Assembly: GCA_025993795.1 (NCBI GenBank)
Contig: JAMQHL010000038.1
Span: forward strand, 1 to 64,000
Origin: Planctomycetota bacterium
GTDB lineage: Bacteria > Planctomycetota > UBA8742 > UBA2392
Direction of reading: 5' to 3'
Length of the DNA stretch: 64,000 nucleotides
The notes beneath the pieces were generated by a model. It was not told the DNA's origin. It did no database searches and was given only the letters and a program-made list of their open reading frames with translations. A program made the position numbers and the translations under genes. Below are positions 49,557 through 56,306 of this stretch, piece after piece; within the stretch, counting starts at the first letter, position 1; each line of letters opens with the position of its first letter.

Positions 49557-51062
49557 ATGAACAGATTTTACGACGAAGTTCACGCCTTCATTCGCACCAA
49601 CGACCTGTTCGATCGTGGCGAGAACATCCTCGTCGCCTTCTCGGGCGGGCCCGACAGCATGTTCCTTACCGACGCGCTGCTGCAGATCAGCAACACCTAC
49701 CGCTACGGCTGGGACGTTACGCTGGCGCACCTGAACCACGGCATCACCGAGGCCGCCGACCGCAACGAAGAGTTCTGCCGCAAAGTCGCCAAAGACCGCT
49801 TCAACCTGCCGCTCGTCGTGCGCCGTGTTTCCATCCCCATGATGCTCGATTCGGGCAAGTTCAAAGGCATGAACATCGAGACCCTGGGCCGACGCGAACG
49901 CTACCGGCTGTTCGTGGACACCTGCCGCGAAAAAAACATCGGCAAGCTTGCGACCGGCCACCAGCTCGACGACCAGGCCGAAACCGTGCTGATGCGCGCG
50001 ATTTCAGGCTCGTGGCTTACCGGCATCAGCGGCATCCCGGTGCGGCGCGTGCTCAGTCGCGACATGAAACTCGAAGTGGTGCGCCCGCTACTGCGCGTTT
50101 CGCGCCAGAATATCGAAGAATGGATGCAGGCCGAAGCGGTGCCCGTCTTCGAAGACCCCAGCAACAAAGACCCGCGCTATTCGCGCAACAAGGTGCGGCA
50201 CATGCTGATGCCGCTGCTTGCCAAAGAGTTCAACCCGGGCGTCAAGCAGCACCTGGCCGCGCTTGGTCTTCAGGCCCAGGAACTTGAACAGGAATTGCAG
50301 CAGAATGCTGAGCGCTTTCTTGAGCCCCCCGTCCACCGCGGCCACGAAACAGTCGTGCGCGTGAGCATTGAGCGCCTGCGGGCACAGGGGCCGCTTGCCC
50401 AGCGCTACATCCTTCGCAATGCGCTGCAAAGCGTGGGCCTGCCCGTGCGCGAGGTGACCCACCGCCGCGTTGAGCGCGTGCGCGACCTGCTTTCCAGCGA
50501 ACGCCGCGGCATGGTCGTCAGGCTCAGCGACGGCGCGACCGTGATGCTGGACGACAGCGACATTGTCGTGAAGGTCACGCATACCACCACCCTGCCCGAG
50601 TACATCACGCCCGCCGAGTTCCAGATCGCCCGCGACGGCACCTGGGCCGCCGACGTTAACCGCGGGCCCGTGGCGCGCATCGTCGCCGAGATGATGGCCA
50701 TGCCCAGCGGCGGCTTGAGCCAGTTGCTGGAAGAAAAAGGCGCCGAGGTCGAGTTCCTCGACGCCGAGAAAGTACTGTTCCCGCTGTTCGTGCGCGGCCG
50801 CAAAGATGGCGACCGTGTACAGCCGCTTGGCATGGAAGGCGAAAAGAAACTTCAGGATGTGCTGGTGGACAACAAGGTCCCGCGCGAAGAACGCGAGCTG
50901 GTGCCGCTGGTCTGCGACTCAAGCGGCCTGCTGGTGGTTTGCGGCAACACGATTGCGCACCGCGCGCGCGTCACGCCCGTGACTTCGCAGGTCATGAAGC
51001 TGACGGCGATTCCCCGCACCGGCGGCAGCGAAGCCAGCGGGTTCCTGCCCCCGATCACATAG
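49557..51062 (+). CDS. tilS: tRNA(Ile)-lysidine synthetase
   Basis: A 501-residue PP-loop ATPase that attaches lysine to C34 of tRNA-Ile(CAU). The ATP motif SGGPDS is at residues 29-34, followed by LAHLNHGI, the LGRRERYRLF and ATGHQLDDQAETVLMR blocks, and RPLLRVSRQNIEEWM. The C-terminal domain has VRGRKDGDRVQPLGM, the usual lysine/arginine-rich tRNA contact (RKxGDR). The protein is complete, and the ATG at 49557 opens at the expected N-terminus. It is convergent with a small unknown gene. The enzyme is normally essential. Confidence 0.94.
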   Translation: MNRFYDEVHAFIRTNDLFDRGENILVAFSGGPDSMFLTDALLQISNTYRYGWDVTLAHLNHGITEAADRNEEFCRKVAKDRFNLPLVVRRVSIPMMLDSGKFKGMNIETLGRRERYRLFVDTCREKNIGKLATGHQLDDQAETVLMRAISGSWLTGISGIPVRRVLSRDMKLEVVRPLLRVSRQNIEEWMQAEAVPVFEDPSNKDPRYSRNKVRHMLMPLLAKEFNPGVKQHLAALGLQAQELEQELQQNAERFLEPPVHRGHETVVRVSIERLRAQGPLAQRYILRNALQSVGLPVREVTHRRVERVRDLLSSERRGMVVRLSDGATVMLDDSDIVVKVTHTTTLPEYITPAEFQIARDGTWAADVNRGPVARIVAEMMAMPSGGLSQLLEEKGAEVEFLDAEKVLFPLFVRGRKDGDRVQPLGMEGEKKLQDVLVDNKVPREERELVPLVCDSSGLLVVCGNTIAHRARVTPVTSQVMKLTAIPRTGGSEASGFLPPIT

Positions 51063-51112
51063 GGCGACGCTTGCGTCGCCCTTGCAAGTCCGGGGCGCGC
51101 CTAGCCCCGCGC

Positions 51113-51457
51113 CTACGTTAGTTCGCGCAGGATGGCCTTGGTGTGGGGGCCGTAAAACGGGTCGTCTTTGAGGTCCGTTGCACGGGCCTTTACGTCGAAG
51201 ATGTTGCTGGCGTTCTCGAGGGCCGAGACAGCCAGTTCGGGCTCAAGGTCAAACCCGGCCAGATACGTCGGCAGATCGTCGCAGGTAATCAGGTACTCGC
51301 CCAAGCCGCGCAGATGCAGAACCACCTTGGTTGCGTACACATCGGCTCCCTGGGTGCTGGTGTCGCGCGCCCAGTGCTGCACCGCCTGCGCTGTCATGCG
51401 GGCGGCTTGCCACTCGGCAAACACGCGGCGAATCTCGGTTCGAAGTGCTTCGGACAT
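51113..51457 (-). CDS. Small unknown protein
   Basis: A 114-residue protein beginning MSEALRTEIRRVFAEWQAAR at ATG 51457; the frame extends to 51487. It is mostly helical, with a central region VVLHLRGLGEYLITCDDLPTYLAGFDLEPE and a charged C-terminus (DLKDDPFYGPHTKAILREL). There is no signal peptide or membrane helix. No family is recognised. It is divergent from the two-helix membrane protein, with a G-quadruplex-like tract in the shared promoter region. Confidence 0.6.
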   Translation of the reverse strand: MSEALRTEIRRVFAEWQAARMTAQAVQHWARDTSTQGADVYATKVVLHLRGLGEYLITCDDLPTYLAGFDLEPELAVSALENASNIFDVKARATDLKDDPFYGPHTKAILRELT

Positions 51458-51522
51458 GGCAGGAAGTATCCCGATTTTCGGCGTCATTGGGAAGGTGGAA
51501 CATCGGCGGGGGCTTTCGTTCA

Positions 51523-51554
51523 GGGTTTTGGGTTTAGGGTTTTGGGTTCAGGGG
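51523..51554 (+). other. G-quadruplex-like, telomere-like tract
   Basis: Five runs of three or four Gs are spaced by exactly four bases (GGG-TTTT-GGG-TTTA-GGG-TTTT-GGG-TTCA-GGGG). This is an ideal intramolecular G-quadruplex motif. It lies in the 152-bp spacer between divergent genes. Confidence 0.7.
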
Positions 51555-51609
51555 TGGTGGCGGTACATTTGCCCAGACTGCGGACCTCTTCACTCAGAAC
51601 TCGGACCTC

Positions 51610-52002
51610 ATGCTCGACTTTCTCGAAACACTTGAGCCCTACTCAAGCTACCGGTTCATCCTGGGCCTGGTGCTTACAGGCATGACCGTCTACTGGCTGA
51701 TTACCAGCCTTGGCAGCATTCGCACATTCAAGGCCTTCGTGCGCGACATGAACATGCAGGTCAACGACCAGCGCTTGTTCGGCGACGTGCGCAAGATTCT
51801 TGAGCCCGAGTACGACCTGAGCGTCCTGCCGCCCCTGAAGGCCAAGCCGGGCCAGATCATCAAGCTTAGCCTGATCACGGTCATGCTGCGCATGGCAGGC
51901 TGGCGCACGTTCAGGCGCGTGTGGCCCGAGTTGCTGGGCTGCCTGGTGCTGGGCCCGGCGTGCCTGTACGCCTACTGGATGGTGTTCAGCGCCGAGCTGT
52001 AA
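51610..52002 (+). CDS. Two-helix membrane protein of unknown function
   Basis: A 130-residue protein with one membrane helix near residues 16-35 (FILGLVLTGMTVYWLITSL) and another near 105-125 (LLGCLVLGPACLYAYWMV). A basic cytoplasmic-type loop lies between them (MNMQVNDQRLFGDVRKILEPEY, then RMAGWRTFRRVW). No family is recognised. The ATG at 51610 opens directly in a short amphipathic helix. It lies 86 bp before glyS on the same strand and may be co-transcribed with it. Confidence 0.65.
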   Translation: MLDFLETLEPYSSYRFILGLVLTGMTVYWLITSLGSIRTFKAFVRDMNMQVNDQRLFGDVRKILEPEYDLSVLPPLKAKPGQIIKLSLITVMLRMAGWRTFRRVWPELLGCLVLGPACLYAYWMVFSAEL

Positions 52003-52088
52003 CTGCAACCAACGCCCCTTGCAAAACGTTGCCATGCTGGTAGCAACCGTGCTGCGGGCGGGAAGCCCGCATCACGCCAGGAGAAGCC

Positions 52089-54122
52089 ATGCCAGCCAGA
52101 AGCATTGAGCAAATCCGCAACCTGTGCAAGCGACGGGGGTTCGTGTTTCCCGGCAGCGCGGCGTACGGCGGGCTTGGCAGTTTCTGGGACTACGGCCCGC
52201 TGGGCACGGAGCTGTTGAACAACGTAAAGCGCGCCTGGTGGCGCGACGTTGTCTACAAGCGCGACGACGTGGAAGGCCTGGACGCGGCGATACTAATGAG
52301 TCGCAAAGTCTGGCAGCACAGCGGGCACGAAGGAACATTTCAGGATCCACTGGTTCATAGCAAGAAGACGGGGAAACCGTATCGGCTGGACAAACTCTTG
52401 AGCGAACAGCAGCAGCCAGTAGTGGCGAAACTGTTTCAGGCTGTCGTCATGCAGCCCAGCAATGACTCGAGATGGCAAGATTTCGCACGAGTGCTGACTT
52501 ACGTGACGCCAGAAGAGGCAAAGGACGATGAGTATGCATTGGCCCAGGCGATCGCGCGCGAACAATCCGGCTCGTATCAAATCGACCCGTCAAACCGCGA
52601 CGCCTACGTGAACGCGGTGATACGTTTGCTGAACAAGTCTGCCCTTCAGCCCGAATGCGTCGCCTTTGGAGTCACGGTCGACGCGATTGCAAAGTACTTG
52701 GTTCGGGGATCTTCTCAGAACCTGCTGACATCGGCGGGCGTAGTTGAAAGAGGCGACACTGGCCAAACCGCAAACGCGGCGGACTGGACAGAAGCACGCC
52801 GATTCAACCTGATGTTCGTAAGCCACACTGGACCGGTGGAGGCTGCCGCCGGAACTGCAGAGGAACTAGCCTCGCGCGTCTATCTGCGGCCGGAAACGGC
52901 GCAGGGCATCTTCATGAACTTTGCCCATGTGCAGCGGTCGCTGGCCCGCAAGATTCCGTTCGGGATTGCCCAGGTCGGCAAGGCTTTCCGTAACGAGATC
53001 ACGCCGGGCAACTTCATTTTCCGCACACGCGAATTTGAGCAGATGGAGATTGAGTTCTTCATCAAGCCGCCACAGTTTGTGCGCGAGGGCGAAAAGACCG
53101 ACGTGCAATGGCACGACGAATGGATCAAGCAGCGCTACGAATGGTGGCTGGGCCTTGGCGTTGATGGCCAGCGTTTGCGCCAACGCGAACAGGCGGCCGA
53201 CGAGCTTGCCCACTACTCCAAGCGCACCGTTGACCTTGAGTACCTGTTTCCTGAGTTCGGCTGGGGCGAAGTCGAAGGCATCGCCAACCGCACCGACTAC
53301 GATTTAAGCGCGCACAGCCGTGACGTTCCGGAAGCAGACCTCAAGCGGCTCAAGCTTGAGCCGAACAGCGACAGCGTCGAGAAGTTCGACTACTTCGACC
53401 CCGACGCCAAGGCCCGCTACATACCGTGGGTGATCGAGCCAAGCGCCGGCGCGACCCGCGCGATGCTGGCGTTTCTGTGCGAAGCCTACCACGAAGAATT
53501 GACCAAAGAGCCCCCGCAGGCCGAAGTCGAAGCGATCAAGGCCGAGACCCCGGCTGTCATCAAGAACGCGCAGAAGAAACAGAAAGACGCAGAGAAAGAG
53601 TCCGATCCCTCAAAGCGCAAGCGTGACCCCGCCGCAATCGCGGCCTTCTGCACCGCGCTGGAAGAAGCCGCCACACGCCTGCCGCAATCGCTGCTCGAGA
53701 TCAACGCGTTGCTTGAAGATCACCCGGGCGCCCAGAACCTTGAGCCCGTGAAAAAGCTGCTGCCGAAAGTCGGCAAGCTCGCTGAAGACTGCACGCGCGT
53801 GGTGCTGCGCCTTCACCCGACGCTGGCGCCGATCAAACTGGCTGTGTTTCCGCTGAAGGCCAACAAGGCTGAAATCGTGGATATCGCCAAGCGCATCAAG
53901 CACCAGTTTCAGGGCTTCTTCCGCACGGTGTATGACGACAGCGCGGGCATTGGGCGGCTTTACCGCAGGCAGGACGAAATCGGCACGCCGTGGTGTATCA
54001 CCGTGGACTTCCAGACCCTTGAGGACAACACGGTAACCGTGCGCGAGCGCGACAGCATGCAGCAGCAGCGCCTGCCCATGGACCAGTTGAAAGACTACTT
54101 CCTGACGCGCCTGCACATGTAG
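52089..54122 (+). CDS. glyS: Glycyl-tRNA synthetase (class II, single-chain type)
   Basis: A 677-residue homodimeric, eukaryote-like glycyl-tRNA synthetase. Motifs in order: GSFWDYGPLGTELLNN, RPETAQGIFMNF near 275, FRNEITPGNFIFRTREFEQMEIEFF near 310, EPSAGATRAMLAFL near 465 (motif 3), and the anticodon-binding end LAPIKLAVFPL with IGTPWCITVDFQTLEDNTVTVRERD. It is longer than usual (about 460-510) because of two insertions, about residues 95-245 and 480-570. The first replaces the zinc-finger segment: no CxxC motif is present. Both insertions keep the reading frame and flanking motifs. A hairpin follows the stop. Confidence 0.92.
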   Translation: MPARSIEQIRNLCKRRGFVFPGSAAYGGLGSFWDYGPLGTELLNNVKRAWWRDVVYKRDDVEGLDAAILMSRKVWQHSGHEGTFQDPLVHSKKTGKPYRLDKLLSEQQQPVVAKLFQAVVMQPSNDSRWQDFARVLTYVTPEEAKDDEYALAQAIAREQSGSYQIDPSNRDAYVNAVIRLLNKSALQPECVAFGVTVDAIAKYLVRGSSQNLLTSAGVVERGDTGQTANAADWTEARRFNLMFVSHTGPVEAAAGTAEELASRVYLRPETAQGIFMNFAHVQRSLARKIPFGIAQVGKAFRNEITPGNFIFRTREFEQMEIEFFIKPPQFVREGEKTDVQWHDEWIKQRYEWWLGLGVDGQRLRQREQAADELAHYSKRTVDLEYLFPEFGWGEVEGIANRTDYDLSAHSRDVPEADLKRLKLEPNSDSVEKFDYFDPDAKARYIPWVIEPSAGATRAMLAFLCEAYHEELTKEPPQAEVEAIKAETPAVIKNAQKKQKDAEKESDPSKRKRDPAAIAAFCTALEEAATRLPQSLLEINALLEDHPGAQNLEPVKKLLPKVGKLAEDCTRVVLRLHPTLAPIKLAVFPLKANKAEIVDIAKRIKHQFQGFFRTVYDDSAGIGRLYRRQDEIGTPWCITVDFQTLEDNTVTVRERDSMQQQRLPMDQLKDYFLTRLHM

Positions 54123-54159
54123 CCGGTGGCGTATTGGCCAATCAGCAATCGGTGACAAA

Positions 54160-54187
54160 GCAGCCCCGAGCTTATGCTCGGGGCTGC
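54160..54187. terminator. Bidirectional hairpin between glyS and the LRR-like gene
   Basis: A perfect 12-bp stem GCAGCCCCGAGC/GCTCGGGGCTGC with a TTAT loop separates the convergent genes. Its core resembles the palindromes at 7927-8000. No long T-run is present, so this may be a REP-type element reused as a terminator. Confidence 0.55.
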
Positions 54188-54191
54188 CTGC

Positions 54192-55490
54192 TTAGTTGAA
54201 CAGCGTCTTCTTGAACTTCTTGCGCAGGTTCTTGGGGGCTTCTTCGGCCTCGGCTTCGCTGAACGTTGCCTTCAGGTGCTCCAGCGTCTTGGCGCACGCG
54301 AGCGCGTTGATTGCCTTCACGCCGGCCGTTGCGTTGGTTGCCAGCACGCGCAGCTTCTTGAGTTTTACGACGGCCTTGAACAGCAGGTCTTCGGGCGCCG
54401 CGGCATTGAACTCCCACTCAAGCATCTCCAGGTCAGACAGCTTGGCCAGAAACGCCATCTGCTTTTCCGTGGGCGCCGCAAGCTTGATGCGCAGTTCTTT
54501 CAGCCCGGTCATCGCCGCCAACAGCTCAACCTCTTCGGCGTCGTCGGCTTCGGCGCTGCCCAGTTCAAGGTGTTGCAGTTTCTTGTTTCCAGACAGCGTT
54601 TCAAACGGATAGGTCTTCAAGCCGGTCACGTTGGTCAGCCGCAGCGTGTGCAGGCCGCTCATGCCCGCCAGGCGCCGCGCATTGCTCAGGGTCATGGCCT
54701 GCGCGTTGACATGCACCAGCTCAAGGCGCGACAGGCTGGCAATGGCTTCAATCGCTGCGTCATCCAGGTTGCTGCCCGAAAACACCAGACGCTTCAGCGA
54801 CGGCACCATGCCCAGGCCCATGAACGCCTGCGAAGGCAGCGGCGCGCTGAGGCCGAGTTCTTCGATGGTGCGGGTGGTCAGCAACTGGCGCAGCTTGTCC
54901 TGCAATCCGGCGTCGCCACCCAAGGCTGCGGTAAACAGGCGCACGGTGCGGGCGGATGGCATCTTGCCCAGCGCGTCAATGGCGGTGCCCGCGTCGAAAT
55001 CCCACAGTTCGACCCACTGTACGCTGCCCATCTGTGGCAGGCCGGCAAGGTCGGCGTCGCCGAACGTCTCGGTCTTGCTGAGTGTGAGCCGGCTGAGCTT
55101 CTTGAGGCTGCCCAGCGCTTCTAGGCCCTTGCCCGTCAAACCACCCACGCCCACGAGCGTCAGTTCTTCAAGGTTGTCGGCTTCTTTGCATAGCGCCGCC
55201 AACCCGGCGTCGCTGATGCTGCCCTTGACCAGCTGCAGCACCTTCCACTTGGCGGGGATCTTGCCCAGGCCTTCGTCGCCGATGCTGACGCCCTCAAGGC
55301 GCACAGCCACCAGGTCTTTGCCCTTGCCAAGCAGCTCGGCGGTTGGCGCCTCTGTGAAGCGGGCCGAAACCACGCCGTCGGCGTCTGCGCTGTAGGTGCC
55401 CCACGCGTAGTTGTCGCGGTGCAGGCTTTGCCAGTCGGATTGGGCCAGCAGCGGTGCTGCGGCCAGCAGGGCAATGAGCATCAGTTTCAT
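54192..55490 (-). CDS. Secreted leucine-rich-repeat-like protein
   Basis: A 432-residue protein with an N-terminal signal peptide (MKLMLIALLAAAPLLAQ). The body has many irregular leucine-rich repeats of the ribonuclease-inhibitor/RNI style, for example LAVRLEGVSIGDEGLGKIP, NLEELTLVGVGGLTGKGLEALG and GLHTLRLTNVTGL. Each repeat is a strand plus helix, giving a curved solenoid for binding. It carries no membrane helix or catalytic motif. The C-terminus is lysine-rich (KNLRKKFKKTLFN). It is probably exported and used for protein interactions outside the cytoplasm; the partner is unknown. Confidence 0.8.
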   Translation of the reverse strand: MKLMLIALLAAAPLLAQSDWQSLHRDNYAWGTYSADADGVVSARFTEAPTAELLGKGKDLVAVRLEGVSIGDEGLGKIPAKWKVLQLVKGSISDAGLAALCKEADNLEELTLVGVGGLTGKGLEALGSLKKLSRLTLSKTETFGDADLAGLPQMGSVQWVELWDFDAGTAIDALGKMPSARTVRLFTAALGGDAGLQDKLRQLLTTRTIEELGLSAPLPSQAFMGLGMVPSLKRLVFSGSNLDDAAIEAIASLSRLELVHVNAQAMTLSNARRLAGMSGLHTLRLTNVTGLKTYPFETLSGNKKLQHLELGSAEADDAEEVELLAAMTGLKELRIKLAAPTEKQMAFLAKLSDLEMLEWEFNAAAPEDLLFKAVVKLKKLRVLATNATAGVKAINALACAKTLEHLKATFSEAEAEEAPKNLRKKFKKTLFN

Positions 55491-55565
55491 AGTGGTGGCT
55501 TTCGGGTCGGCGTCGATTGCGGATAGTCACGTTGTCAGCGCAAATCTCACGGCAAGCCGGGTTCT

Positions 55566-55579
55566 GCACAAACTTGTGC
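55566..55579. promoter_or_regulatory. Palindrome in a divergent promoter region
   Basis: GCACAA-ac-TTGTGC, a 6-bp inverted repeat, lies in the 135-bp gap between the divergent LRR-like and Sel1-like genes. Its position suits an operator for either gene. No cognate regulator is evident nearby. Confidence 0.3.
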
Positions 55580-55625
55580 GACACGTGCAGAATGATAAGT
55601 ACGTTTGGTCACAGGGAATCGGCGA

Positions 55626-56126
55626 ATGGGCATGCGCAACATTGCAATCGCATTGGTTGTCTTCCTTGTACTCGTGGGCGGGTTCTTTGTTTTTCTCATT
55701 GCCTCTGACAGCAGCGGCGCAGCCGCGAATCAAGCCGCCGCCGGCATAGATCCCGGGACGAACAAAGCCCTCGAGGCAAAAGTCCTGGCGGGATATGAAG
55801 TGAAATTCTGGGGCGACGGTCGCCCGTTCGTGAAATACTACGACCCCGGAGCCGGCGAGTACGCAACCCAGGACATCCGCCAGGCCCTGTTCTGGCAAGC
55901 GCAGTACGCGGCTGGCGACGAGAGTGCCATGACAGGGTCGGTGCCCGGCGGCCATTTCGATGGCGCCGAGGCCGCATATCGACTGGGGCTGATCTACGAG
56001 TACGGCCTGTTCGGTTACGGCATCGACTTCAGCGAAGCCATGCGCAACTACCGCATCGCCAAAGTCGGCGGTCACGCGGACGCCCCACAGGCCGAACAAC
56101 GACTGATTGCCGCAGGCGTGAGGTAG
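55626..56126 (+). CDS. Membrane-anchored protein with a Sel1-like repeat
   Basis: A 166-residue protein with an N-terminal membrane helix (about residues 4-26; IAIALVVFLVLVGGFFVFLIA). The outer part ends in a single Sel1-like repeat, AYRLGLIYEYGLFGYGIDFSEAMRNYRIAKVGGHADA, a TPR-related helical hairpin used for protein contacts. I chose ATG 55626, which has AGGGA upstream; a TTG at 55605 and an ATG at 55632 are also in frame. It is divergent from the LRR-like gene and precedes gyrA on the same strand by about 180 bp. Confidence 0.7.
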   Translation: MGMRNIAIALVVFLVLVGGFFVFLIASDSSGAAANQAAAGIDPGTNKALEAKVLAGYEVKFWGDGRPFVKYYDPGAGEYATQDIRQALFWQAQYAAGDESAMTGSVPGGHFDGAEAAYRLGLIYEYGLFGYGIDFSEAMRNYRIAKVGGHADAPQAEQRLIAAGVR

Positions 56127-56306
56127 CATTTCCCCACAATCAATCAACGGCCTGTGAGCGGCTTCACAAAGAGGGTTTGCGGGCGTTTCACACTCGCGCG
56201 ATTGCTTGCTTCTGCGCCCGCGGACGGGTAGAACGAAGCGGGGTCTGGCTTCGCTTCGGCTGTTCCGGATTGCGCGCGACCCTCTCGGTTTCAGGGACAA
56301 CTCAGC

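Noticed and set aside
52286..52860. Horizontally acquired segment inside glyS
   Set aside because: Counted GC of about 53-62 percent per 60 bases is close to the rest of the gene (about 58-60 percent), so composition gives no support.
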